The notes below the pieces were generated by a model. The model did not search any database and had not been told where the DNA came from. It was given only the letters and a program-made list of their open reading frames with translations. A DNA stretch of 64,000 nt from Bradyrhizobium sp. 195 (GTDB taxonomy: Bacteria; Pseudomonadota; Alphaproteobacteria; Rhizobiales; Xanthobacteraceae): NCBI RefSeq assembly GCF_023101665.1, contig NZ_CP082161.1:372001-436000 (forward strand). The letters are read 5' to 3'. This document shows, piece after piece, positions 36,282 to 46,566 of this stretch. How positions within the stretch are numbered: position 1 is the first letter of the stretch; every line of letters begins with the position of its first letter. The position numbers and the translations under genes are program-made.

Positions 36282-38351
36282 TCAGCCCTGTCCGTCCTTC
36301 CACCCGATCTTCTCCTTCAAAAACCGGAAGCCGAGCACCTCGAAGCCGGCGCGCTCCTTGTTGTCCTTGCCGTAGCCGTGACCGCCGGCGGCCGGCTCGT
36401 AGAACCAGGCCTCGTAGCCCATCGCCTGCAGCTTGGCCGCCATCTTGCGCGCGTGGCCGGGATGGACGCGGTCATCGCGCCGCGTGGTGGCAATCAGGAT
36501 CGGCGGATAGGTCTGGCCATCCCTCACATTGTGATAGGCCGAATAGGTCTTCAGCCACTCCCATTCATCGGGCTTGTCGGGGTCGCCATACTCGGCGATC
36601 CAGCTCGCGCCCGCCAGCAGCTTGGTGTAGCGGCGCATGTCGATCAGCGGGATGGTGCAGAACAGCGCGCCGAAGCGCTCGGGGTAGCGCACCAGCATGT
36701 TGGTGATGAGGATGCCACCGTTCGATCCGCCCTGCGCGGCGATGCGCTTGGCGCTCGTCACGCCGCGGCGCACGAGATCGGCCGCGACCGCGGCGAAGTC
36801 ATCATGCGAGAGCTTTTTGCCGGCGAGACGTCCGGCGTCGTGCCAGCGCGTGCCGAACTCGCCGCCGCCGCGTAAATTCGCCTGCACCGTGGTGCCGCCG
36901 CGCTCCAGCCAGAGCTTGCCCAGCGAGGAATTGTAATACGGCTTCACCGCAAGAGCGAAGCCGCCATAGGCGCTCATATATACCGGCGCATCGCCGGTCT
37001 CGTTTGCCGGACCGGTCTGGACATAGGGAATGCGCTCGCCGTCGATCGAGATCGCCTCGTGCTGCGTCACCACCAGGCCGTCGGCGGTGAACGTCTTCGG
37101 TGCCTGCTTCAGCACGACCGGGCTTGCGACGCCGCGTTCGAGCAGCCGCATCGACGGCGGCGTGAGCGGGTCCTGCACATTGGCGAGCAGGTCGCCATTG
37201 CTCTCAGACGGATGACGATCGAGCGGCCAGACGTCGACGACGCCGATCTCAGGCAGGCCGGAAAGCGTTGCGCGGCTCCAGCCCGCAGCAGATGGCGTGC
37301 AGACCTCGAAGCGCGGCCTGAGTTCGTCGAGGATCGACAGCACGAGCTTGCCGGCGACCCAGAAAAATCCTTGAACTGCCCGACGAGGCGCCGGCTCGAA
37401 CAGCACGGCGAATTCGCGGCGGCCCGCCAGCAAGTCCGAGAGCAGGATGCCGAGCACGGTGTCGGCCTTATGCACCTGTCCGGCCACGGACCAATCCTCG
37501 CGCGGCTTGATCGCGAGCCAGTCGCCATGGGCTTGCAGCTCGATGGCGGTGGGGAGGTCAATCTTCGAGACGGGGCCCGTCTGGTCTCCGATCGCGACAC
37601 TGTAATTGAAGAAGTCCAGCATCCGGCCGAACCAGATGGTGCGATTTGGCGTCATGCGGTCGATATGGCCGTACGCGGCCATGTCGTTCACGGAAGCTTC
37701 GAACAGCACGACCGCTTGTTCAATGGATTGGCCGCGTCGCCAAAGCCGCACGGTCCGCGCATATCCCGAGTTCGTCGCCATGCCCTCGCCATGGGCGCTG
37801 GACAGCAGCAGCGTATCGGCATCGATCCAGTCCGCGCCGCCCTTCGCCTCGGGCAGCGCAAAACCGTTTGTCACGAAGCTCTTCGTATCCATGTCGAATT
37901 CGCGCAACGTCACGGCATCGCTACCGCCGCGCGACAGGCTCAGCATGGCGCGTGAGCTTCCCGGCATCGTGGCGATCCCGCTGAGCAGCCAGTCCTCGCC
38001 TTCGCTCGCTGCGAGCTTGTCGATATCCAGCATGGTCTCCCACGCTGGGCTGGCTTTGCGAAACTCCGTCAGCGTCGTCCGCCGCCACAGGCCGCGCGGG
38101 TTGGTGGCATCCTTCCAGAGATTATGCAGATCGGTGCCGCGCCGGCTGACATAGGGAATGTTGTCCGGGCGGTCGTAGATCGCAGCTAGGAGGTCGCGGT
38201 CGTGCTCGAAGGCTTTCCCGCCGAACGCTTGCAGCGTCAGTTGATTCTGCCGCTCGACGAAATCCAGCGCCTGCTTGCCCTCGATCTCCTCCAGCCACAG
38301 CCAGGGATCGTCGTCGGGAGCGCTGAGCGTGGGCCTGTCGTCGACGGTCAT
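36282..38351 (-). CDS. Prolyl oligopeptidase family serine peptidase (S9A)
   Basis: 689-aa enzyme with N-terminal beta-propeller (to ~420) and C-terminal alpha/beta hydrolase. Catalytic Ser543 in GGSNGG, Asp near 626 in TTRRDDRVHPGHARK, His near 658 in AGGHGYG. Cuts short proline-containing peptides in the family. No signal peptide, so cytoplasmic. Start 38351 (MTVDDRPTL) preferred: GGGAG 8 nt upstream; the family N-terminus DDPWLWLEEIEG begins soon after. Monocistronic, facing a divergent MFS gene. Confidence 0.88.
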   Translation of the reverse strand: MTVDDRPTLSAPDDDPWLWLEEIEGKQALDFVERQNQLTLQAFGGKAFEHDRDLLAAIYDRPDNIPYVSRRGTDLHNLWKDATNPRGLWRRTTLTEFRKASPAWETMLDIDKLAASEGEDWLLSGIATMPGSSRAMLSLSRGGSDAVTLREFDMDTKSFVTNGFALPEAKGGADWIDADTLLLSSAHGEGMATNSGYARTVRLWRRGQSIEQAVVLFEASVNDMAAYGHIDRMTPNRTIWFGRMLDFFNYSVAIGDQTGPVSKIDLPTAIELQAHGDWLAIKPREDWSVAGQVHKADTVLGILLSDLLAGRREFAVLFEPAPRRAVQGFFWVAGKLVLSILDELRPRFEVCTPSAAGWSRATLSGLPEIGVVDVWPLDRHPSESNGDLLANVQDPLTPPSMRLLERGVASPVVLKQAPKTFTADGLVVTQHEAISIDGERIPYVQTGPANETGDAPVYMSAYGGFALAVKPYYNSSLGKLWLERGGTTVQANLRGGGEFGTRWHDAGRLAGKKLSHDDFAAVAADLVRRGVTSAKRIAAQGGSNGGILITNMLVRYPERFGALFCTIPLIDMRRYTKLLAGASWIAEYGDPDKPDEWEWLKTYSAYHNVRDGQTYPPILIATTRRDDRVHPGHARKMAAKLQAMGYEAWFYEPAAGGHGYGKDNKERAGFEVLGFRFLKEKIGWKDGQG

Positions 38352-38561
38352 GAACGAAACTCCCGAAAAATCGCGGCGGATAGAATTTGATCGAGCGCAA
38401 GCCGTCAAGGGCGCGGCCCGCTATCATCCGTTCGATTGCGTCAGAGGCATGGCCTGCGCCCGTTTGCGCCGGTTGCCCGCCCTCCCGCACCCCTCCATAG
38501 TGCCGGGAATCAACAAAGCCCTTGTGAGCCCCTTGAAAGTCCCTTGGGGGCGGAAAATCCC

Positions 38562-39809
38562 ATGCTTGACGTGACTTCAGCCCATGAGATCGCCGACGAC
38601 GCCCGCGCGCGTGCCAATGTGGTGCGCCTTGCTGCGGCGCAGGCGCTGACCGGCGCCAACTCGGCGGTGATTTTCGCCACCGGCTCGATCGTCGGCGCGA
38701 CGCTCGCGCCCGACATGTCGCTCGCGACGGTGCCGCTGTCGATGTACGTCGTCGGGCTTGCTGCCGGCACGCTGCCGACCGGTGCGATCTCGCGTCGCTA
38801 CGGCCGCCGCTGGGCTTTCGTCATCGGCACCGGCTGCGGTGTCCTCACCGGCGTACTCGGCTCGTTCGCGATCCTGCACGGCTCGTTCGTGCTGTTCTGC
38901 ATCGCGACCTTCCTCGGCGGCCTCTACGGCTCCGTGGCGCAGTCCTATCGCTTTGCCGCCGCCGACGGCGCCAGCGCGGCCTACCGGCCCAAGGCAGTGT
39001 CCTGGGTGATGGCGGGCGGCGTGTTCGCCGGCGTGCTCGGTCCGCAGCTCGTGCAATGGACCATGGACGTCTGGCAGCCCTATCTGTTCGCCTTCAGCTT
39101 CCTGGTCCAGGCCGCAGTGGCGCTGGTCGCCATGGGCATCGTTGCCGGCGTCGATATGCCGAAGCCCGCGCCGGCCGATCTGCATGGCGGACGTCCCTTG
39201 CTCACCATCGTGACGCAGCCGCGCTTCATCGCCGCGGCGCTGTGCGGCATCATCTCCTATCCCATGATGAATCTGGTGATGACCTCGGCGCCGCTCGCCA
39301 TGAAGATGTGCGGTCTGTCCGTTTCCGATTCCAATTTCGGCATTCAATGGCACATCGTCGCGATGTACGGGCCGAGCTTCTTCACGGGCGCGCTGATCGC
39401 ACGCTTCGGTGCGCCGAAGATCGTGGCGGCCGGCCTGCTGCTGGAAGCCGGGGCCGCTGGCATCGGCCTCTCCGGGCTCACCGCGATGCATTTCTGGGCC
39501 ACACTGGTCGTGCTCGGTGTCGGCTGGAATTTCTCCTTCATCGGCGCGTCCGCGCTGGTGCTGGAGACGCACCGGCCGCAGGAGCGCAACAAGGTTCAGG
39601 CCTTCAACGATTTCCTGGTGTTCGGCATGATGGCGATCGGCTCGTTCTCCTCGGGCCAGCTGCTCGCCAATTACGGCTGGTCGGCGGTGAACCTCGTGGT
39701 GTTCCCGCCGGTCGTGCTGGGCCTTGCCGTGCTCTCGCTGGTCTCCTGGGCCCGCCGCCGCAAGGCGCGGCTGGAGGCGGCGATGGGCGAGTTCCCGGAC
39801 GCCATCTGA
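38562..39809 (+). CDS. MFS transporter (YcaD/NarK-like unknown substrate)
   Basis: 415 aa, twelve predicted segments. Motif A variant between TM2 and TM3: AISRRYGRRWAFVIG; the TM11 region GMMAIGSFSSGQLLANYGW. Start at 38562 chosen with GGGGGCGGAAA upstream; the open frame starts earlier (38436) but gives an unlike, proline-rich extension. It is followed 138 bp later by another MFS gene in the same direction. No substrate can be inferred. Confidence 0.86.
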   Translation: MLDVTSAHEIADDARARANVVRLAAAQALTGANSAVIFATGSIVGATLAPDMSLATVPLSMYVVGLAAGTLPTGAISRRYGRRWAFVIGTGCGVLTGVLGSFAILHGSFVLFCIATFLGGLYGSVAQSYRFAAADGASAAYRPKAVSWVMAGGVFAGVLGPQLVQWTMDVWQPYLFAFSFLVQAAVALVAMGIVAGVDMPKPAPADLHGGRPLLTIVTQPRFIAAALCGIISYPMMNLVMTSAPLAMKMCGLSVSDSNFGIQWHIVAMYGPSFFTGALIARFGAPKIVAAGLLLEAGAAGIGLSGLTAMHFWATLVVLGVGWNFSFIGASALVLETHRPQERNKVQAFNDFLVFGMMAIGSFSSGQLLANYGWSAVNLVVFPPVVLGLAVLSLVSWARRRKARLEAAMGEFPDAI

Positions 39810-39947
39810 CTGGCAGGAGGCTGTCAGCAACGTTGATGCTTCGATCGCTGTCGAAGTGATTTTCGAGGCCGGTGTCGTTACATGATGCTCGTCATGGACA
39901 CGAGCGTACAGCGAGGCGCTCGCGGGGGATGCGAAGGAGAGGCGCAA

Positions 39948-41177
39948 ATGCTCGACAACCCCCACCACGCGGCTCCGATCGACGAATCCTCCCTCCGCTA
40001 CGAAGGCTGGCGCATCGTCGCGGTCTGCTTCCTGCTTGCGACCTTCGGCTGGGGGCTCGGTTTCTACGGCCAGAGCGTCTATGTCGCCGAGCTCCAGCGC
40101 GCGCGGGGCTGGCCGGCCTCGCTGATCTCCGCAGGGACCACATTCTTCTATCTGTTCGGCGCGCTGCTCGTCGTGTTCGTCGGCGAGGCCGTCCGCAACT
40201 ATGGTCCGCGGCTCTGCCTGATCGCCGGCACGCTGGCGATGGCGGCCGCGGCGGTCGCGATCGGCGCGGTGCGCGAGCCCTGGCAGCTTTATCTCGCCAA
40301 TGCCGTGCTCGCCTTCGGCTGGGCCGGCACCAGCCTCGCCATGATCACCAACACGATCAGCCTGTGGTTCGACCACAAGCGCGGCATGGCGATCAGCCTG
40401 GCGCTCAACGGTGCGAGTTTCGGCGGCATCGTCGGCGTGCCGCTGCTGGTCACGCTGATCGCCCATATCGGCTTCGCCGGCGCGATGTATGCCGCCGCCG
40501 GCGCCATGCTGGTGCTGCTGCTGCCGGTGATCCTGCTTCTCGTCGGCCGGCCGCCCGATCTGCACGGCTGGAAGGCGTCCGCGAAAGCGACGCCGCAATC
40601 ATCGACGCAGATCCGCGCCTGGGCGCTGCGCGATGTCGGCTTCCTCACGGTGACGATTGCCTTTGCGCTGGTGCTGTTCGCGCAGGTCGGCTTCATCGTG
40701 CACCTGATCTCGTTCCTCGATCCCGTGATCGGCCGCGAGCGCGCCGCGGTTGCGGTCGCGGTGCTGACCGCGATGGCGGTGGTCGGCCGCGTGCTGTTCT
40801 CGCTGGTGATCGACCGCCTCAACCAGCGGCTGGCATCCGCGCTGTCGTTCCTCAGCCAGGCGGCGGCGCTTCTCGTCGTCATCAATCTGCACAACGACTA
40901 TGTGCTGATCGCGGCCTGCGCGGTGTTCGGCTTCTCGGTCGGCAATCTCATCACGCTGCCGTCGCTGATCGTGCAGCAGGAGTTCGACAGCGCCTCGTTC
41001 GGCGTGCTGATCAGCCTCAACACCGCGATCAACCAGGTCACCTACGCCTTCGGCCCCGGTGTCGTCGGGGCCTTGCGCGATTGGTCCGGCGGCTATTTGC
41101 TGCCGTTCTATCTCTGCATCGCGCTGGAAGTGATGGCGGCGGCGCTGATCATGGTGCGCGGGAAAAAGGTCTCGTAG
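39948..41177 (+). CDS. MFS transporter (oxalate/formate antiporter-like)
   Basis: 409 aa, twelve segments. GWGLGFYGQSVYVAELQRARGW near TM1 and SLWFDHKRGMAISLALNGAS after TM4 are typical of the monocarboxylate/OFA-like group. Start at 39948 has AAGGAG 8 nt upstream; an ATG at 39882 lacks one. The stop TAG (41175-41177) is inside the first bases of repeat family A, so the gene runs right into it. Confidence 0.86.
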   Translation: MLDNPHHAAPIDESSLRYEGWRIVAVCFLLATFGWGLGFYGQSVYVAELQRARGWPASLISAGTTFFYLFGALLVVFVGEAVRNYGPRLCLIAGTLAMAAAAVAIGAVREPWQLYLANAVLAFGWAGTSLAMITNTISLWFDHKRGMAISLALNGASFGGIVGVPLLVTLIAHIGFAGAMYAAAGAMLVLLLPVILLLVGRPPDLHGWKASAKATPQSSTQIRAWALRDVGFLTVTIAFALVLFAQVGFIVHLISFLDPVIGRERAAVAVAVLTAMAVVGRVLFSLVIDRLNQRLASALSFLSQAAALLVVINLHNDYVLIAACAVFGFSVGNLITLPSLIVQQEFDSASFGVLISLNTAINQVTYAFGPGVVGALRDWSGGYLLPFYLCIALEVMAAALIMVRGKKVS

Positions 41178-41264
41178 GGTGGGCAAAGGCGCGAAGCGCC
41201 GTGCCCACGATTTCTCGATGAGTCAGCAGGAGTTCGTGGGCACGCTACGCTTTGACCAGCCTAC
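41174..41264. repeat. Palindromic repeat, family A
   Basis: GTAGGGTGGGCAAAGGCGCG at left, CGTGGGCACGCTACGCTTTG and CAGCCTAC at right. Starts at the codon before, and includes, the stop of the MFS gene, like the copy at 2908. Confidence 0.87.
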
Positions 41265-41303
41265 GGCACCTGTGCGAAGGCGCGGGACCGCCTCCACAAA
41301 CTC

Positions 41304-41390
41304 CGTCATTGCGAGGAGCCCTTGCGACGAAGCAATCCAGGCTGCCTCCACGGAAAGAGTCTGGATTGCTTCGCTGCGCTCGCAATGACG
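41304..41390. repeat. Palindromic repeat, family D
   Basis: Near-perfect inverted repeat: CGTCATTGCGAGGAG...GACGAAGCAATCCAG and CTGGATTGCTTCGCTGCGC...CGCAATGACG with a short loop. Paired with family A just upstream, between the convergent MFS and VOC genes. Second copy at 45373. Confidence 0.9.
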
Positions 41391-41407
41391 AGGGGAGAGA
41401 TCGGAGT

Positions 41408-41902
41408 TTACCCCTCACGCTGCTTCAGCAACGCCTCCACATCCAGCCGCTTGGTGAACATCGCCAGCTTGCCATCCGGCCCGAACGGCCATTGCTCCCG
41501 CGGCTTGTCCCAATACAGCTCCACGCCATTCTGATCCGGATCGCGCAAGTATAGCGCCTCGCTGACACCGTGATCGCTGGCGCCATCCAGCGCAATGCCG
41601 GCCGTGAGCACCCGGTGCAGCGCATCCGCCAGCGCTGGCCTGGTCGGATAGAGGATCGCCGTGTGATAAAGCCCAGTGGTGCCCGGCGGCGGCGGTGAGC
41701 CGCCCTTGCTTTCCCAGGTGTTGAGCCCGATGTGATGATGATAGCCGCCGGCCGAGATGAAGGCCGCACCCGAGCCCATCTTCTGCATCAGCTCGAAGCC
41801 GAGCACGCCGCAATAAAAGCCGAGCGCGCGATCGAGATCGGCGACCTTGAGGTGGACGTGGCCGATCCGGGTGCCGGCGGCGACGGCTTGGTTCTGCGAC
41901 AT
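41408..41902 (-). CDS. VOC-fold dioxygenase/glyoxalase-like protein (catechol 2,3-dioxygenase-like)
   Basis: 164-aa one-module vicinal oxygen chelate protein. Possible metal ligands: His in IGHVHLKVAD near 16-18, YHTAILYP near 80, and Glu in GVELYWD near 130. CatE-like layout with GFYCGVLGFEL after the first ligand. ATG at 41902. Family includes extradiol dioxygenases, glyoxalases and resistance proteins, so function is open; the nearby acyl-CoA dehydrogenases and decarboxylase-like gene suggest catabolism. Convergent with the MFS gene. Confidence 0.82.
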   Translation of the reverse strand: MSQNQAVAAGTRIGHVHLKVADLDRALGFYCGVLGFELMQKMGSGAAFISAGGYHHHIGLNTWESKGGSPPPPGTTGLYHTAILYPTRPALADALHRVLTAGIALDGASDHGVSEALYLRDPDQNGVELYWDKPREQWPFGPDGKLAMFTKRLDVEALLKQREG

Positions 41903-41991
41903 GTGGCTGCTCCGTTGATGTCATGCAGATAAGGTGCACCCGGAGACGGTGCTACGGCCGATCCCGAAACCCAGCGTTTCCGAACGGGAAA

Positions 41992-42537
41992 CTAGGCCAG
42001 TTCCTTCTCCTCGCCCTCGGGCAGCTCGAACTCGAAGGTGTTCAGCGTCATCGATACCATCGTGTAATAGCCGCACAGCCCGATCACCTCGACCACGCCG
42101 CGCTCGCCAAGCAGCTTCACGGCCTCGTCGTAGAGGCCCTTCTCGACGCCGTGGCCCTCATGCAGCGATTTTGCGAGATCGTAGATCATCTTGCCCTTGG
42201 GATCGTCGAACTCTGGCGTGCGGCGGTCGCGGATCGCGTCGATGATTTTCAGGTCCATGCCGCCGGCAAGCGCGAGGCGCTTGTGCGCGTACCATTCGTA
42301 ATGCGCGGTCCAGTGCCGCGCCGTCACCAGGATCGCGATCTCCGAAAGCTTCGCCGGGAATATCGTGTCGTAGCGCATGACCTCGCCGAGCCGCGTGGCG
42401 TGGCGCGCCATCTCCGGACTGTTGAGCCAGGCCATCATCGGCGCCGGCGGCTTGCCGCGCTTGCCGGCGATCGACTCGTCATAGGTCTGGCGCTGGCTCT
42501 CGCTCATTTCGCCAGGCGAAAGAAGTTTCAGGCGCAT
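41992..42537 (-). CDS. Carboxymuconolactone decarboxylase-family protein
   Basis: 181 aa, all-helical AhpD-like core. AILVTARHWTAHYEWYAHKR is the family core helix pair; a CXXC as in AhpD peroxidases is absent, so it resembles the decarboxylase-type or unknown members instead of alkylhydroperoxidase. Start at 42537 has GAGG 8 nt upstream; the frame continues open far upstream but only antisense to the acyl-CoA dehydrogenase, so the longer protein is rejected. It diverges from the acyl-CoA dehydrogenase at 42676 across 138 bp. Confidence 0.85.
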   Translation of the reverse strand: MRLKLLSPGEMSESQRQTYDESIAGKRGKPPAPMMAWLNSPEMARHATRLGEVMRYDTIFPAKLSEIAILVTARHWTAHYEWYAHKRLALAGGMDLKIIDAIRDRRTPEFDDPKGKMIYDLAKSLHEGHGVEKGLYDEAVKLLGERGVVEVIGLCGYYTMVSMTLNTFEFELPEGEEKELA

Positions 42538-42675
42538 GGTTGTTTCCTCTTTGTTTTCAAGCTCGCCATGGTGCCGACTATAACCGAATGCGGGCTCGCG
42601 GAAGTGGTTGAATTCCGCGGTGCAATGGCCCAGAGTCGCGCCCAACAAGCCGATTTTGATTGATGGAAACGACCA

Positions 42676-43890
<1,215 letters not shown>

Positions 43891-43908
43891 ACCGCGCACC
43901 CTCCACCT

Positions 43909-44010
43909 GTCATTCCGGGGCGCGCAACGCGCGAGCCCGGAATCCATCTCACGGCATTCATGCGGCTTGATGGATTCCGGGCCTGGCCCTTCGGGCCATC
44001 CCGGAATGAC
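43909..44010. repeat. Palindromic repeat, family F
   Basis: TGTCATTCCGGGGCGCGC, inner GAGCCCGGAATCCATC and GATGGATTCCGGGC, right end CATCCCGGAATGAC. Inserted between the two acyl-CoA dehydrogenase genes, reducing certainty that they share one transcript. Second copy at 59681. Confidence 0.85.
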
Positions 44011-44044
44011 GAGACAACATAGATTTCGAATCGGAAACACACAC

Positions 44045-45184
44045 ATGGCCCTCGTCCTCACCGAAGAACAATCGATGCTCCGCGATAGCGCGCGCGGGCT
44101 GATCAGCGACAAGGCACCGGTGTCGCACCTGCGCCATTTGCGCGACAGCAAAGACCCCACCGGCTTCTCCAAGGAGTTTTGGCATTCCTTCGCCGAGATG
44201 GGCTTTGCCGGCCTGCTCGTGCCGGAGGAGTTCGGTGGCTCCGGTCTCGGCTATGTCGAGGCCGGAATCGTGATGGAGGAGATCGGCCGCACTTTGATGC
44301 CGTCGCCTTTCCTCGCCACCTCAGTGGTCGCGGCTTCCGCGCTGAACCGCGGCGGCAATGCCGCGCAGAAGTCGGACTATCTGCCGAAGATCGCGAGCGG
44401 CTCGCTGCTGGCGACGCTGGCGATCGACGAGGGCGCAAAACATCGCCCGCTCCAGACCAGCTTGCAGGCCGTGCGTGCCGGCAACGGCTTCAAACTCTCG
44501 GGCGCCAAGGCGCTGGTGGTCGACGGCCACGTCGCCGATCTCCTGATCGTTGCCGCGCGCACCGCAGGCTCCGCGGGAGAGCGTGACGGCCTGACGCTGT
44601 TCCTGGTCAACCCCAAGGCCAAGGGCGTCGCGATCGAACGCACCATCATGGTCGACGCGCACAATGCGGCGCGGATCGAACTCGCCAATGTCGAAGTCAA
44701 TGCCGACAGCGTGCTCGGCGAAGTCGATCAGGGTGCCGCGTTGCTCGACGGCGTGCTCGACATCGGCCGCGGCGCGGTCGCCGCTGAAATGGTCGGCCTT
44801 AGCGAAGAAGTCTTCGGCCGCACCGTCGAGTACCTCAAGAACAGAAAGCAGTTCGGCAAGCTGATCGGCGAGTTCCAGGCGCTGCAGCACCGCGCCGCCG
44901 AGCTCTATGTCGACATCGAGATCACCCGCGCCGCCGCCATGAAAGCACTTCAGGCACTGGATACGGACGTCGCCAAGGCCGCGTCAGCCGTCGCCGTGGC
45001 AAAAGCCCGCGCCGGCACCACCGCGACGCGCGCGGTGCAGGAGGGCGTGCAGATGCATGGCGGCATGGGCATGACCGACCAGTTCGACATCGGCTTCTTC
45101 ATGAAGCGCGCACGGGTGTGCGAGGAATTGTTCGGCGACGCCAACTACCACACCGAGCAGCTGGCGCGGGCGCGGGGGTATTGA
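44045..45184 (+). CDS. Acyl-CoA dehydrogenase (subunit apparently lacking catalytic Glu)
   Basis: 379 aa. N-terminal LTEEQSMLRDSARGLIS, FAD/acyl region with GFAGLLVPEEFGGSGLGYVE, C-terminal VQMHGGMGMTDQFDIGFFMKRA then EELFGDANYHTEQLAR. Where active subunits show (Y/I)EGT, this one has FGDAN, so no obvious catalytic base. That fits the non-catalytic partner of an alpha2-beta2 enzyme with the upstream subunit. Start at 44045 (MALVLTEEQ), the frame continues upstream through the repeat but the family starts here. Confidence 0.88.
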   Translation: MALVLTEEQSMLRDSARGLISDKAPVSHLRHLRDSKDPTGFSKEFWHSFAEMGFAGLLVPEEFGGSGLGYVEAGIVMEEIGRTLMPSPFLATSVVAASALNRGGNAAQKSDYLPKIASGSLLATLAIDEGAKHRPLQTSLQAVRAGNGFKLSGAKALVVDGHVADLLIVAARTAGSAGERDGLTLFLVNPKAKGVAIERTIMVDAHNAARIELANVEVNADSVLGEVDQGAALLDGVLDIGRGAVAAEMVGLSEEVFGRTVEYLKNRKQFGKLIGEFQALQHRAAELYVDIEITRAAAMKALQALDTDVAKAASAVAVAKARAGTTATRAVQEGVQMHGGMGMTDQFDIGFFMKRARVCEELFGDANYHTEQLARARGY

Positions 45185-45235
45185 TCGGGACTACGGGACT
45201 GAGAAGAGGCGCGAGGAGCGCACCACACCCTCGGT

Positions 45236-45339
45236 GTCGTCGCCCGGCTTGACCGGGCGACCCAGTATTCCAGAGACAGCAGCCGTTGAGCCGATGGGTC
45301 GCGGCGTACTGGATCGCCCGGTCAAGCCGGGCGATGACA
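45236..45339. repeat. Palindromic repeat, family E
   Basis: GTCGTCGCCCGGCTTGACC, inner CCAGTATTCCAGAGACAGC and GGCGTACTGGATCGCCC, end GGTCAAGCCGGGCGATGAC. Follows the acyl-CoA dehydrogenase; first of two stacked palindromes before the convergent binding-protein gene. Confidence 0.86.
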
Positions 45340-45372
45340 GTTGAGAATGTGGAAGGCGCCTGCCCCAAAGTT

Positions 45373-45459
45373 CGTCATTGCGAGGAGCACTTGCGACGAA
45401 GCAATCCAGACTATCACCGCGGAGGGGTTCTGGATTGCTTCGCTACGCTCGCAATGACG
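45373..45459. repeat. Palindromic repeat, family D
   Basis: CGTCATTGCGAGGAGCACTT to CGAAGCAATCCAG, then TCTGGATTGCTTCGCTACGC to GCAATGAC. Close to the copy at 41304, differing mainly in the loop. Immediately precedes the 3' end of the binding-protein gene on the other strand and may terminate it. Confidence 0.9.
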
Positions 45460-45473
45460 GCCGAGAGACCGTC

Positions 45474-46514
45474 CTACCTCATCGGCGGTGCATATTGCAC
45501 GCCACCCGCGTTCCACAGCTGGTTCATGCCGCGCGGGATCTTCAGCTTCGACTTCTCGCCGATGTTGCGCTCGTACATCTCGCCGTAATTGCCGACGTGA
45601 CGGATGATGCGGGCGGCCCAGTCCTTGGTGAGGCCGAGCTGCTCGCCGTAGTTGCCTTCGGTGCCGACGAGGCGCATCACTTCGGGCTTCTTCGACTTCA
45701 GGGCCTCGTCGATGTTCTCCGATGTGACGCCGAGCTCTTCGGCGTTGATCATCGCGTACAGCGTCCACTTCACGATCATCATCCAGTCATCGTCGCGCTG
45801 GCGCACCACGGGGGCGAGCGGCTCCTTGGAGATCATGTCCGGCAGGATCATGTTGTCGCCGGGCTTCGACAGGTTTATCCGCAGCGCGTAGAGCTGCGAG
45901 ACGTCGGCGGAGAGCGTGTCGCACTTGCCGGTGTCGTAGGCCTTCACGACGTCGTTGAGGTTTTCGAACTTCACCTCGTCATACTTCATGTTGTTGGCGC
46001 GGAAGTAGTCGGCGACGTTGAGCGCGGTCGTGGTGCCGGCCTGCACGCAGACCTTGCTGCCGGTCAGGTCCAGCGAGGTCTCCTTGTTGCGCGAACGCGG
46101 CAACATGAAGCCAGCGCCGTCGTAATAGGCGACCGCGGGGAAATAGAGGTCGTAGTCGAGTTCGCGCGCCATGCTCCAGGTCGAGTTGCGCGAGAGGATG
46201 TCCACCTTGCGGCTCTGCAATTCCTTGAAGCGCTCGCTGGCATCGAGCGGGATGAACTTCGCCTTGCCCGGGTCGTTGAAGATCGCCGCGGCCACCGCGC
46301 GGCAGAAATCGACGTCGAAGCCGTTCCAGTTCTTGTTGTCCTCGGAGTACGAGAAGCCCGGCAGGCCCTTGTTGACGCCGCACAGCACCTCGCCGCGGCG
46401 CACGGTGCGCTTCAGCGTACGGGTGTCGTAGAATTCGTAGATGATGGCCAGAACGGCGACCAGCACGGCGACCGCGAGCCCGATCAGCAGGCCGCCTCGA
46501 AAACTGCGCATCAT
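45474..46514 (-). CDS. Amino-acid ABC transporter substrate-binding protein (AapJ-like), orphan
   Basis: 346-aa SBP family 3 protein. N-terminal hydrophobic segment LLIGLAVAVLVAVLAII looks like an uncleaved anchor or long signal. LCGVNKGLPGFSYSEDNKNWNGFDVDFCRAVA and SRKVDILSRNSTWSMARE match the general L-amino-acid binding protein AapJ. No aapQMP permease/ATPase genes adjoin. Start 46514 or the next Met at 46511; RBS weak (GAGAG). It is followed by an L,D-transpeptidase gene upstream on the same strand (52-bp gap), possibly one transcript. Ligand specificity is not shown. Confidence 0.88.
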   Translation of the reverse strand: MMRSFRGGLLIGLAVAVLVAVLAIIYEFYDTRTLKRTVRRGEVLCGVNKGLPGFSYSEDNKNWNGFDVDFCRAVAAAIFNDPGKAKFIPLDASERFKELQSRKVDILSRNSTWSMARELDYDLYFPAVAYYDGAGFMLPRSRNKETSLDLTGSKVCVQAGTTTALNVADYFRANNMKYDEVKFENLNDVVKAYDTGKCDTLSADVSQLYALRINLSKPGDNMILPDMISKEPLAPVVRQRDDDWMMIVKWTLYAMINAEELGVTSENIDEALKSKKPEVMRLVGTEGNYGEQLGLTKDWAARIIRHVGNYGEMYERNIGEKSKLKIPRGMNQLWNAGGVQYAPPMR

Positions 46515-46566
46515 GTTGCTCTCTCGAAAAATCGGGAAAAGGAGTGGGGACGAAGAAGGGGGATAT

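Noticed and set aside
38577..40598. Open frame of 673 codons on the minus strand
   Set aside because: Lies opposite two clear MFS transporter genes; the translation is rich in Arg, Gly, His and Asp as expected for an antisense shadow in GC-rich DNA, with no domain.
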